A stretch of 64,000 nt of DNA from assembly GCF_910579365.1 (NCBI RefSeq), contig NZ_CAJTUX010000003.1:29538-93537 (forward strand). The letters are read 5' to 3'. Positions 16,057 through 23,691 of this stretch are shown here, piece by piece (the first letter of the stretch is position 1; every line of letters begins with the position of its first letter). The notes under the pieces are model-generated. The model was not told where the DNA came from. It searched no databases and saw nothing but the letters and a program-made list of their open reading frames with translations. The position numbers were made by a program, and so were the translations under genes. This DNA is from an uncultured Oscillibacter sp. Lineage in GTDB: Bacteria; Bacillota; Clostridia; Oscillospirales; Oscillospiraceae.

Positions 16057-17389
16057 AGCGCTTGTCCAGCGTGAAGAACTGGGTGTACTCCGGCATCCAG
16101 CGCAGCTCCACCTTGCCGGTCTCGCCGTGGCGGTTCTTGGCGATGATACATTCCGCTATATTATGCTTTTCCGAATCCTCATTGTAATAATCATCCCGGT
16201 AGAGAAACATGACAATGTCTGCGTCCTGCTCGATGGCGCCGGACTCCCGGAGGTCCGAAAGCATGGGCCGCTTGTCGTCCCGCTTCTCGTTGGCACGGCT
16301 GAGCTGGCTGAGGCAGATCACCGGCACGTTCAGCTCCTTGGCCATGATCTTCAGCATGCGGGACATGTCGGACACCACCTGCTGGCGGTTCTCGCCGCCC
16401 CGTCCGCTGCCTCCGGCGGAGCTCATCAGCTGGAGGTAGTCCACCACCACCAGGGCCAGATTCTCCAGCCGGCGGCACTTGGCGTTCATGTCCGCCACGG
16501 AGAGGAGGGGGTTGTCGTCAATGCGGATGTCCAGCCGGTTCAGCACCGTGGCCGCCCCGGCGATCTTCTCCCAGTCCGTCTCCCGGAGGAGGCCGGTGCG
16601 CAGGCGGTTGTTCTCCACCTGGGCCTCTGCGGAGAGGAGGCGGGTCACCAGCTGCTCCCGGGACATTTCCAGGGAAAACACCGCCACGGTCTTCCCCTCC
16701 CCCTTGGCCACGTTCAGAGCCACGTTCAGAGCCAGAGAGGTCTTTCCCATACCGGGCCGGGCCGCCAGAAGGATGAGGTCGGACCGGTTCAGTCCCGTGA
16801 TCTTCTGGTCGATGGCGGAGAGGCCGGTGGAGAGACCGGGGAGGTGGTTTTCATGCTCGCTCATCTCGCTGAGGCGGTCCAGCACGTCGGGCAGGACCTG
16901 CCGGAGCGGAACCATCTCCTGGGCGCTTTGTCCCCGGCGGATCGCGTAAATCTTCTGCTCCGAGACCTCCAGAATCTCCCCGGCCTCGCCCACGCCCTCC
17001 TGCACCAGGGCGGTGATCTCCCCCGCCGCCTGGGCCACGGAGCGAAGCAGCGCCTTGTCCCGGACAATGGCGGCGTACTCCATGACGTTGGCGCTGGTGG
17101 GGGTGATCTCCATCAGCTGGGCAAGGTAGGAGCGGGTGTTGTCGTCGGTGAGTCCGGCCTTGCGCATCTCCTCAAAGACGGTGATTCCGTCGATGGGCCG
17201 GGCGTAGGAAAACATGGTGTAAACGGTCTCGAAAATCTCCCGGTTCTGCCGGAGGTAGAAATCGTCGGGGCGGAGCTTGTCCATCACTTCCTTCACACAG
17301 TCCGGATCGATGAGCATGGAGCCCAGAACCGCCTGCTCCCCCTCCAGACTGTGGGGCATCTGCCGCAGCAGCAAGTCCTCGTTGGCCAT
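16040..17389 (-). CDS. dnaB: Replicative DNA helicase DnaB (DnaC in Bacillus)
   Basis: A 449-residue hexameric helicase that unwinds DNA at the replication fork. The start chosen is ATG 17389 (MANEDLLLRQMPHSLEGEQAVLGSML), with GGAGGAGGG about 10 bases upstream; a TTG 21 bases earlier overlaps that site. The N-terminal DnaB domain covers residues 1-110. The RecA-like C-terminal domain has Walker A ARPGMGKTSLALN, the AVFSLEMSREQLVTRLL segment, Walker B LVVVDYLQLM and the arginine-finger region LSQLSRANEKRDDKRPMLSDLRESGAIEQDADIV. No intein is present. It lies 42 bp after rplI, the usual rplI-dnaB order. Confidence 0.96.
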   Translation of the reverse strand: MANEDLLLRQMPHSLEGEQAVLGSMLIDPDCVKEVMDKLRPDDFYLRQNREIFETVYTMFSYARPIDGITVFEEMRKAGLTDDNTRSYLAQLMEITPTSANVMEYAAIVRDKALLRSVAQAAGEITALVQEGVGEAGEILEVSEQKIYAIRRGQSAQEMVPLRQVLPDVLDRLSEMSEHENHLPGLSTGLSAIDQKITGLNRSDLILLAARPGMGKTSLALNVALNVAKGEGKTVAVFSLEMSREQLVTRLLSAEAQVENNRLRTGLLRETDWEKIAGAATVLNRLDIRIDDNPLLSVADMNAKCRRLENLALVVVDYLQLMSSAGGSGRGGENRQQVVSDMSRMLKIMAKELNVPVICLSQLSRANEKRDDKRPMLSDLRESGAIEQDADIVMFLYRDDYYNEDSEKHNIAECIIAKNRHGETGKVELRWMPEYTQFFTLDKRYDGED

Positions 17390-17431
17390 GATGAAAACGC
17401 CCTCCTCCAAAAGTCGCCGCCTCAGGCGGGC

Positions 17432-17881
17432 TTATTTTTCCTCAAACACGGACACATAGACCGTGGCCGTCACCTCATAGCCCAGCCGGGCCTTCACCTG
17501 GTAATTGCCGAAGGCCTTGATGGGCTCCTCCAGCACCAGCTTCTGCTTGGGGATGTCGATGCCGAACTGCTTTTGAAGCCCCTCGGAAATCTCCTTGGTG
17601 GTAACGGCGCCGAAGAGCTTGCCGCCGCTGCCCGCCCGGGCGGTGAGCTTCACCATGCACTCTTTCAGTTTCCCGGCGGTCTCCTCCGCCAGGGCCTTCT
17701 GCCGGGCCTCCTCGGCCCTTTTGGCCTTTTCCTTCAGGTTCATAGTGTTGATGGCGTCCGCCGTGGCGGGAACAGCGATCTTCCTGGGCAGGAGGAAGTT
17801 CCGGGCATAGCCCTCGGAGACCTCCACCATCTGGCCCTTTTTCCCCTGGCCCTTCACGTCCTGCTGTAAAATCACTTTCAT
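17432..17881 (-). CDS. rplI: Large ribosomal subunit protein bL9
   Basis: A 149-residue bL9 of the normal two-domain form. The N-terminal rRNA-binding domain has MKVILQQDVKGQGKKGQ and the GYARNFLLPRKIAVPAT signature, joined by the long connecting helix to the C-terminal domain (LFGAVTTKEISEGLQKQF). The start codon overlaps the stop of the upstream small membrane gene (ATGA). A second, truncated copy of its first 40 codons lies about 400 bp upstream (18164-18280), produced by a tandem duplication. This copy is the intact, functional one. Confidence 0.97.
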   Translation of the reverse strand: MKVILQQDVKGQGKKGQMVEVSEGYARNFLLPRKIAVPATADAINTMNLKEKAKRAEEARQKALAEETAGKLKECMVKLTARAGSGGKLFGAVTTKEISEGLQKQFGIDIPKQKLVLEEPIKAFGNYQVKARLGYEVTATVYVSVFEEK

Positions 17882-18150
17882 TGGTCATTCTCCTTATTTT
17901 CTGAATCATTTAATCGTTCTGGGTCTTCCAGGGTCCAAACTCGTTCCCCCAGATCCCGGACTCGTTTTTCTAAAGCGTCTATCCGCTCCTCCTGGGCCAG
18001 CCACACCGTTATGAGGACTGCCAGTATAAACGCGATGGCCGCAAACGCGCGGAAGGGGTGCCTTATGAAATCAAACAGCATATAGCCGCCGCAAATCAGA
18101 AATACCTCTGAAGCCACCAGGCACACTGCGTAGGTCTTTAAAAACTTCAA
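17878..18150 (-). CDS. Small membrane protein upstream of rplI (duplicate copy B)
   Basis: A 90-residue protein read from TTG 18150, which is preceded by AGGGGGG. The N-terminus is one or two hydrophobic helices (FLKTYAVCLVASEVFLICGGYML and AFAAIAFILAVLITVWLAQ). The C-terminus is charged and probably coiled (IDALEKRVRDLGERVWTLEDPERL). It is similar in length and pattern to copy A (18277-18552): both begin with xKxxKxYxxCLxxExxFLxxC-like residues and end with a charged tail holding LED. It overlaps rplI by ATGA. Function unknown. The position between gdpP and rplI is where some Firmicutes carry a DUF2232 gene, but I cannot establish homology to that. Confidence 0.6.
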   Translation of the reverse strand: MKFLKTYAVCLVASEVFLICGGYMLFDFIRHPFRAFAAIAFILAVLITVWLAQEERIDALEKRVRDLGERVWTLEDPERLNDSENKENDQ

Positions 18151-18163
18151 TATGCCGGCCCCC

Positions 18164-18280
18164 CTACTTCTCAAAAGTGGCGGGAACAGCGATCTTCCTG
18201 GGCAGGAGAACGTTCCGGGCATAGCCCTTGGAGACCTCCATCATCTGGCCTTTTACATCCTGCTGCAAAATCACGTTCAT
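18164..18280 (-). pseudogene. Truncated duplicate of the rplI 5' end fused to the gdpP 3' tail
   Basis: A 38-codon frame whose first 35 codons copy the bL9 N-terminus (MNVILQQDVKGQMMEVSKGY onward, through LLPRKIAVPAT), with a five-residue deletion around the GQGKK segment. It then continues directly into FEK and a stop, the same ending as gdpP. The switch at about 18175/18176 is the junction of a tandem duplication. It starts with ATGA overlap to copy A of the small membrane gene, exactly as rplI does to copy B. It would encode a bL9 N-domain fragment if translated. Probably a by-product rather than a functional gene, though the frame is preserved. Confidence 0.85.
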
Positions 18281-18552
18281 CGCTCATTCCTCTTGTAGAA
18301 GGTATTATCGCTTTTTAATTGGTCTTCCAAATTCCCGCTCCGCGTCCCCAAGGCGCGCGACCGCTCCTTCCAAGCCGTCCAGGCCCATAGGAGGATTGCC
18401 GGCGCCAACGCGGAAAGCATCCAGGAAAGGAAGGGATTTCCCTGAAAAAGGCACAGCAGCAGCATGCCGCCTGCGGGCCAGCCCATACACAGCACCAGAA
18501 ACAGCCCCTCCAGCATCAAACACGCCCCGTAGATTTTCCAAAACCGTTTCAT
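18277..18552 (-). CDS. Small membrane protein downstream of gdpP (duplicate copy A)
   Basis: A 91-residue protein starting at ATG 18552 behind GGAGGGAG, 11 bp after gdpP. Hydrophobic helices span about residues 5-35 (WKIYGACLMLEGLFLVLCMGW onward) and 42-61 (LSWMLSALAPAILLWAWTAW). The tail is charged (KERSRALGTRSGNLEDQLKSDN). It pairs with copy B as products of one duplication but has diverged strongly. Its stop overlaps the truncated rplI copy (ATGA). No known family recognised. Confidence 0.65.
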   Translation of the reverse strand: MKRFWKIYGACLMLEGLFLVLCMGWPAGGMLLLCLFQGNPFLSWMLSALAPAILLWAWTAWKERSRALGTRSGNLEDQLKSDNTFYKRNER

Positions 18553-18563
18553 AAGCTCCCTCC

Positions 18564-20558
18564 CTACTTCTCAAAATAAGCGTCGATGGCTTGCGTCAGC
18601 TTCTTCCGGACGTCCAGAATGTCCCCTTTCTCCACCCGGCCGCCGGCGGTGGCGGAGTTGCCGCCGCCTCCCAGGGCCTCCAGGATCACCTGAACATTGA
18701 TCTCCCCCAGGGAACGGCCGCTCATCAGCACATCCTCTCCGCTGCGGTACACCACGAAGGAGGCTTTGACTCCCCTCAGCGTCAAAAGCTCGTCGGCGGC
18801 CTGGGCGGCGGCCACCCGGTCCACGCCGTCCTGTCCCACCACGGACAGCGCCACGTCGGGGCGGTAGAGTTCCGCCTGACGGATGATGTCATACTTGGAG
18901 ACCATGCCGCTGAGGTCCCCCTGGAACAGGCGCTGCACATCCGCCGTGTCGGCCCCCGCCCGGCGCAGGAAGGCCGCCGCCTCAAAGGTCCGCCCTCCGG
19001 TGCGGAGGGTGAAGTGCTTTGTGTCCAGCACGATGCCGGCCAGCAGGGCTTCCGCCTCCTCCCGCAGGAGGTTGCTGGGCTCGATGAGGTATTGCAGCAG
19101 CTCCGTTACCAGCTCCGAGGCGGAGGAGGCGTAGGGCTCGTGAAAGCTGAACGCGGCGTTCTCAATATAGCTGGCGGCCCGGCGGTGATGGTCGATCACC
19201 GCCACCCGGCTGCTGGACTCCAGAATCTGGGAACTCTCCACCAAGTCCGGGCGGTTGGTGTCCACCACCACCAGCAGCGTGCCGGAACGCATCTTGACGA
19301 AAGCCTCCGCCGGATTCACGAAGACGTCCTCGTACTCCGGCAGGTCCCGCAGCATGGCCAGCACGGACTGGGCAGCGTTCTTCTCCAGGTCAATGACAAT
19401 CTGGGCTCTCCGCCCCAGCTTCCGGGCGGCGCAGCACACGCCCACGGCGGCGCCCACGGCGTCCATGTCGGCGAAGCTGTGGCCCATGATATAGATGTCC
19501 GCCGAATCCGCCAGCAGCTCCCGCAGGGCATTGGCCATGACCCGGGACTTGACCTTGGTCCGCTTTTCCGTGGTTTTGGCCCGGCCGCCGTAAAAGGCGA
19601 AGTCCGTTTTCCCCCGGACCACCGCCTGATCGCCTCCCCGGCTCAGGGCCATCTCCAAAGAGAGGGAGGCGTTCTTGTACAGCGCCGGGATACCATCCGC
19701 CTCCCGGCCCAGGCCGATGGAGAGGGTGGGGTGGCTCCCCTCCCCCACCTTGATGTCCCGGATGGCGTCCAGCACGGAGAACTTCTCCTCCACAAAGTGG
19801 TCGTAATACTGCTCCTCAAACAGGAAGAGATAGTGGTCCCGCTCGGTCTTGATCAAAAGGCCGCTGCCCACCGCCGCCCAGCTGTTGAGCTTCTCGTCAA
19901 TCTGGGCCAGCACGGCGCTGCGCTGGTTGTCGGCGCAGGCGTTCATCAGGTCGTCGTAGTTGTCCACCATCAAAATGCCGATCACCAGACGGGACGCGTC
20001 GTAATCCCGGCGAAGGCGGTCCACCTCGGTGGTGTCCACCCAGTAGGTGGTGGCCACCAGATTCTGTTCACCGCTCCGGCCCTTGGCCCGGGCCAGACTG
20101 CCGTACACCCGGAACTGGCGGTTGTTCATACGTACCCGGTCCAGGCACTCCCGCCGTCCCTCCAGCAGCCACTGGACAGGGAACTCCGGCGCGGCGTCCT
20201 CCACCTTCATCTCAAAAAGGTGTTCCCGGACTCCGGCCAGCTGGAGAAAGTTCTCGTTGCTCCAGATGACCTCCCCGGTGTCGGGGCGGAAGACCATAAT
20301 GGGCAGGGGGGAGTTGATGAGGGTGGACTTGCTGGCGGTGTCCACATTACCCGTGACGTTGTCAATATACTGCAGGACGCTCTGGCGGCGCTTTTTGTTG
20401 CTCCGCACAAAATAGGCGTACAGCGCCACGGTGGCCATGCCCTCCGCCAGGGCCAGCAGGGGACTGACGGTGACGGCGGCCAGGGTGAAGGCCAGAAGGC
20501 AGAGGAAATACAATTGCAGATTCGGCTCCAGCAGGCGGGAGAGTTTCTTATTGTTCAT
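18564..20558 (-). CDS. gdpP: Cyclic-di-AMP phosphodiesterase GdpP (DHH/DHHA1)
   Basis: Membrane-bound hydrolase of c-di-AMP, controlling potassium, osmotic and wall homeostasis. The start chosen is ATG 20558 (MNNKKLSRLL) behind AAGGAGC; the upstream 25-codon extension has no RBS. The 664 residues contain two helices (about 15-50), a PAS-like domain (SPLPIMVFRPDTGEVIWSNENFLQLAG), a degenerate GGDEF domain, then the DHH domain with GHSFADMDAVGAA, VVDTNRPDL and IDHHRR, and DHHA1 with GGGGNSATAGG. All DHH metal residues appear present. It is first in the gdpP-rplI-dnaB-tilS-hpt-ftsH unit. Its last codons are duplicated downstream. Confidence 0.95.
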   Translation of the reverse strand: MNNKKLSRLLEPNLQLYFLCLLAFTLAAVTVSPLLALAEGMATVALYAYFVRSNKKRRQSVLQYIDNVTGNVDTASKSTLINSPLPIMVFRPDTGEVIWSNENFLQLAGVREHLFEMKVEDAAPEFPVQWLLEGRRECLDRVRMNNRQFRVYGSLARAKGRSGEQNLVATTYWVDTTEVDRLRRDYDASRLVIGILMVDNYDDLMNACADNQRSAVLAQIDEKLNSWAAVGSGLLIKTERDHYLFLFEEQYYDHFVEEKFSVLDAIRDIKVGEGSHPTLSIGLGREADGIPALYKNASLSLEMALSRGGDQAVVRGKTDFAFYGGRAKTTEKRTKVKSRVMANALRELLADSADIYIMGHSFADMDAVGAAVGVCCAARKLGRRAQIVIDLEKNAAQSVLAMLRDLPEYEDVFVNPAEAFVKMRSGTLLVVVDTNRPDLVESSQILESSSRVAVIDHHRRAASYIENAAFSFHEPYASSASELVTELLQYLIEPSNLLREEAEALLAGIVLDTKHFTLRTGGRTFEAAAFLRRAGADTADVQRLFQGDLSGMVSKYDIIRQAELYRPDVALSVVGQDGVDRVAAAQAADELLTLRGVKASFVVYRSGEDVLMSGRSLGEINVQVILEALGGGGNSATAGGRVEKGDILDVRKKLTQAIDAYFEK

Positions 20559-20606
20559 AGCGGCGCTCCTTGATTGGAAGAAGTAAGCATACCGATGGAT
20601 TATATT

Positions 20607-20635
20607 AGTATAGCAGTTCCGGGCGGAAAACACAA
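20607..20635 (-). promoter_or_regulatory. Sigma-A promoter of the gdpP-rplI-dnaB unit
   Basis: On the minus strand TTGTGT (20630-20635), 17-bp spacer, TATACT (20607-20612). It is about 49 bp upstream of the gdpP start. Confidence 0.75.
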
Positions 20636-20674
20636 GTGTTGGTTGAAAGATGGCCAGGGCAACCGCATTTGAAA

Positions 20675-21147
20675 TTAGCGGAAAAGGATATCAGGAAGAC
20701 GCTGCGGGTTCAAGGCAGCGGCAAAACGCTTTTTCTGGATACTGAGCCTGCGGCCCAAGTCAGTATTTTTGCAGAGAGCCAGAGCAGTTTTACGCAGAAC
20801 ATTCAGGTTGAATAGAGCGAAATATCCTCCAGCAGGGCCGGATGATTTCCCTTCTGGCCAATCACATAATCCGCCTGACTCTCCCTGATTTTCCTGACAA
20901 TTTCTTTCCGGCAGCTCATTGCGTCCGCCGTTATGATGCTGTTCTCTATATTCAAAGAATCCAAACGTTCCGGCGCTGCCGTGATCTCGTTGGACGTTTC
21001 ATCCGTCACGATCTCACCCGGTACCAGCTGGTTTACCGCCGCAAACGCACTGACTACATGATACGCTTTCTGGGTATTCCTTTTACTGCCGTGAATGGTC
21101 TTGCCGTCCACGGCGATTACAGAACCTTCTTTTCGGCGGCATCCCAT
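20675..21147 (-). pseudogene. Remnant of an ISAs1-type (H-repeat) transposase
   Basis: Two separated pieces of one transposase in different frames. Piece one (21147-20803) has the DDE-domain segments VIAVDGKTIHGS, YHVVSAFAAVNQLV, SNEITAAPERLD, IITADAMSCRKEIV and DYVIGQKGNHPALLEDI, typical of ISAs1-family enzymes. Piece two (20815-20675, minus strand) encodes the C-terminal signature FNLNVLRKTALALCKN and QKKRFAAALNPQRLPDIL. The N-terminal 100 or so residues and the stretch joining the pieces are missing. No clear terminal inverted repeats were found. It is non-functional. Confidence 0.85.
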
Positions 21148-21270
21148 AGGGCAACGGAAAAAGGCGGCACAGCCATAGCCGCGCCGCCCGCAGGAACCAA
21201 AATGGCACTTGTGTACCCCCTTGGGGGAGCTCCTCCTCGCGGAGCGCCCCCGGCGGGGAGTCCTTTCTTC

Positions 21271-22140
21271 CTACAAACCTCTCCAGGCCTCGGGACGAAG
21301 ACGGGTCAGGTCCCGTTCGGCCCGCTGGATCTCCGCCAGCATGGCGGCCCGGTCCTGGTTCAGCGTCCCCCGCAGAACCAGATAGTTGCTGGCGTGATTC
21401 ATGCGGAACACGCTGCCGGGGCTGTCCAGGTTCTCCACCAGCAGCCGGGTCTCCTCCAGCACCTGGGGCTGGGTCAAAAGCTGGAACTTCCCCCCATGGA
21501 CCCAGTCGTAAAGAGGCGTCTCCGGTTCCACCATCAGCGTCAGCATCCCGATGTACTCAGGATTCATGGCGTTGAAGGCCCTGGCGGTGTCCAGGGCGTG
21601 GCGCTCCAGCAGCTCCGGCCCGCCCAGACCGGTGATGGCCGTGACGGAGAGGGCGATGCCGCATTTGCGGACCTTCTGCCCCATTTCGATGATTTCCGCC
21701 GCCGGGTGGCCCTTGCGCATGAGGGTCAGCACCTCGTCGCTGCCGGACTCCAGGCCCATGTAAACCATGGTCAGGCCCTTGGCCCGGAGGGTCCGCAGCT
21801 CCTCCTCCGTCCGAATCCGGATGGACGCCGGGGAGGCGTAGCTGGTCACCTGGCTGCACTCCGGGAAGAGCTCCCGCACCGTATCCAGGATGGTATAAAG
21901 CTCCGCCGCTTTCCTCACCAGGGCGTCCCCGTCGGCCAGGAAGACTTTTTCCACATGGTGGTAAACCTCCCGGGCTATCCGGAAGTCCTCCAGCACCTCT
22001 TCCATGGGCCGGACGGCGAAGCGCTTCTCCTTATACATGCTGCAAAAGGCGCAGGTGTTGTGGCTGCATCCGTAAGTCACCTGCACAATAAGGCTCCGCG
22101 CCTCGGAGGGCGGGCGGTATACGCTGCCGTAGTATCTCAT
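21271..22140 (-). CDS. Radical SAM protein of unknown substrate
   Basis: A 289-residue radical SAM enzyme. The cluster motif is GCSHNTCAFCSMY, spaced CX4CX2C rather than the classical CX3CX2C, a spacing I recall as normal for this Firmicutes subfamily that starts RYYGxVYRPPSEA. Other core motifs are FLADGDALV, VTSYASPASI, MVYMGLESGSDEVLTLMRKGH and ITGLGG. There are no accessory iron-sulfur or B12 domains. The start overlaps the stop of the upstream aminotransferase gene by 4 bases (ATGA). Reaction and substrate are unknown. Confidence 0.85.
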   Translation of the reverse strand: MRYYGSVYRPPSEARSLIVQVTYGCSHNTCAFCSMYKEKRFAVRPMEEVLEDFRIAREVYHHVEKVFLADGDALVRKAAELYTILDTVRELFPECSQVTSYASPASIRIRTEEELRTLRAKGLTMVYMGLESGSDEVLTLMRKGHPAAEIIEMGQKVRKCGIALSVTAITGLGGPELLERHALDTARAFNAMNPEYIGMLTLMVEPETPLYDWVHGGKFQLLTQPQVLEETRLLVENLDSPGSVFRMNHASNYLVLRGTLNQDRAAMLAEIQRAERDLTRLRPEAWRGL

Positions 22141-23411
22141 ACGCCCAGTTTCTCCAAAGCGGCCATCCGCAGGCAGACGCAGAACACGGTCATGGCCTGC
22201 TCCAGCTCCTCCACCGGAGGCAGAGAGGGGGCGATGCGGATGTTGCTGTCCTGGGGGTCCTTTCCATAGGGGAAAGTGGCCCCGGCGCTGGTCATGGTGA
22301 CCCCCGCCTCCTTACACAGAGCCAGGGTCCGCTTCGCCGTGCCGGGCATGGCGTTGAAGGAGACGAAATACCCGCCCTTGGGCCGCCGCCAGGAGGCGAT
22401 GTCCAGAGGCGCGATCTCCCGGTCCAGGACGTCCACCACGCAGCGGAACTTGGGACCCATGACGGCAGCGTGCTTTTTCATCAGCTCCAGGGTGTGGGCC
22501 TTGTCCCGGAGATAGAGGACGTGGCGCTGCTGGTTCACCTTGTCATAGCTGATGACCTGGGGGGTGAGGAGCTTTTCCATGTGGGCCATGTTGGCCTCGG
22601 AACAGGCGAAGCAGGCCACGCCCGCGCCGGGGAGGGTGATTTTGGAGGTGGAGGCAAACTCAAAGACCATGTCGGGATGTCCCGCCCCGGCGCAGATGGA
22701 CAGGATGTCCGGGAAGGGCACGTAGTCCCCCTCGAACTCGTGGACGCAGTAGGCGTTGTCCCACATGATGAGGAAGTCCGGCGCGGCGGGGGTCAGGGCC
22801 GCCAGGCGGCGGATGGTCTCTTCCGAGTAGATGACGCCCTCCGGGTTGGAGTATTTGGGTACGCACCAGATACCCTTGACGGCGGGGTCCTTAACGGCCT
22901 CCTCCACGGCGTCCATATCGGGGCCGCTGTCCGTCATGGGGATGGTAAGAAGCTGGAAGCCAAAGGTCTCCGTGACCTTGAAATGCCGGTCATAGCCGGG
23001 AGCGGGACAGAGCCACTTGACCGTTTCCTCCCTGCACCAGGGCCGGGGACTGTGGAGCAGGCCATGGGTATAGGCCTTGGCGATGGTATCGTACATCAGC
23101 TGGAGGCTGGAGTTGCCGCCTGCAAAGACCTGCTCCGGCCGGCAGCCCAGAATGTCCGCGAAGAGCGCCCTGGCGGCGGGGAGACCGGCCAGCTCGCCGT
23201 AATTCCGGACGTCGAGGCCGCCGGAGACAAAGTCCTCCGGCTTCTGCATCACGCCGAAGATGTCGCTGACCAGGTCCAGCTGCTGTCTCCCGGGCTTGCC
23301 CCGGGCCATGTTCAGGCTGAGGCCCTTGGCCTTCAGGGCGTCAAATTCGGCCTGAAGGCGGGCGTATTCCCCGGCGCGCTCCGCAGGGGTGAGCTGAGCG
23401 TAAGGCTTCAT
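22137..23411 (-). CDS. Aminotransferase class I/II, aspartate-aminotransferase-like subgroup
   Basis: A 424-residue PLP enzyme. The start chosen is ATG 23411 (MKPYAQLTPAER), 8 bases after AAAGGA; an ATG 9 bases upstream lies against the RBS. The N-terminal segment NMARGKPGRQQLDL, the cofactor segment AGGNSSLQLMYD, CVPKYSNPEGVIYSEETI, WDNAYCVHEFEG and the PLP-lysine motif FASTSKITLPGAG place it in the putative aspartate aminotransferase subgroup (PF12897-like). It likely exchanges amino groups between an amino acid and 2-oxoglutarate, but specificity is not readable. It forms a two-gene unit with the radical SAM protein. Confidence 0.88.
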   Translation of the reverse strand: MKPYAQLTPAERAGEYARLQAEFDALKAKGLSLNMARGKPGRQQLDLVSDIFGVMQKPEDFVSGGLDVRNYGELAGLPAARALFADILGCRPEQVFAGGNSSLQLMYDTIAKAYTHGLLHSPRPWCREETVKWLCPAPGYDRHFKVTETFGFQLLTIPMTDSGPDMDAVEEAVKDPAVKGIWCVPKYSNPEGVIYSEETIRRLAALTPAAPDFLIMWDNAYCVHEFEGDYVPFPDILSICAGAGHPDMVFEFASTSKITLPGAGVACFACSEANMAHMEKLLTPQVISYDKVNQQRHVLYLRDKAHTLELMKKHAAVMGPKFRCVVDVLDREIAPLDIASWRRPKGGYFVSFNAMPGTAKRTLALCKEAGVTMTSAGATFPYGKDPQDSNIRIAPSLPPVEELEQAMTVFCVCLRMAALEKLGV

Positions 23412-23449
23412 AAAATCCATCCTTTCTGTTGAACCCTTTGATAGATTCT

Positions 23450-23478
23450 AGTATAGCGAAATCGCAAAGGGGTTTCAA
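23450..23478 (-). promoter_or_regulatory. Sigma-A promoter of the aminotransferase-radical SAM unit
   Basis: On the minus strand TTGAAA (23473-23478), 17-bp spacer, TATACT (23450-23455), about 39 bp upstream of the gene start. Confidence 0.75.
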
Positions 23479-23525
23479 GCCCTATTTCCCTGCGGCGCGC
23501 CATGGGGAAAAACCACAGGAATTTT

Positions 23526-23556
23526 GTCGATAAGCCGCTACGTTCCGGCATATACT
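23526..23556 (+). promoter_or_regulatory. Possible sigma-E-type sporulation promoter upstream of spoIID
   Basis: CATATACT (23549-23556) matches the sigma-E -10 (CATACAMT) at seven of eight positions, with GTCGATAA 15 bp upstream as a weak -35. The leader would be about 130 bases. spoIID is sigma-E dependent in Bacillus; assignment here is tentative. Confidence 0.35.
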
Positions 23557-23691
23557 ATGGCGGATACTACCCACAGTTGAGGTCCTGCCGGATAAACGGA
23601 AACATTCTCCGGCGCGGGCCGGGCATGTTTGGCGCCGCCGCCGCATAGGGTGGAAGATGAGTTCCCCGCCTGCCACAAAGGAGGAAACCCC

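Larger units (their letters stand above)
17762..18575. repeat. Tandem duplication of the gdpP-tail / small membrane gene / rplI-head unit
   Basis: Copy A covers about 18176-18575 and copy B about 17762-18175. Each contains, in transcription order, the codons for FEK-stop from the end of gdpP, a small membrane gene of 90-91 codons, an ATGA overlap, and the first 35-40 codons of rplI. In copy A the rplI part ends abruptly at the gdpP-derived FEK-stop that opens copy B. The bL9-derived parts remain close, while the membrane proteins have diverged. Confidence 0.85.

Noticed and set aside
21160..21270. Hairpins after the radical SAM gene as a terminator.
   Set aside because: Several GC-rich stems can form but none is followed by a T-run on the minus strand.
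21271..22140. The CX4CX2C spacing in the radical SAM protein as a novel cluster motif.
   Set aside because: I recall the GCSHNxCxFCSMY form as conserved in many Firmicutes proteins of this type, so it is not unusual to this window.
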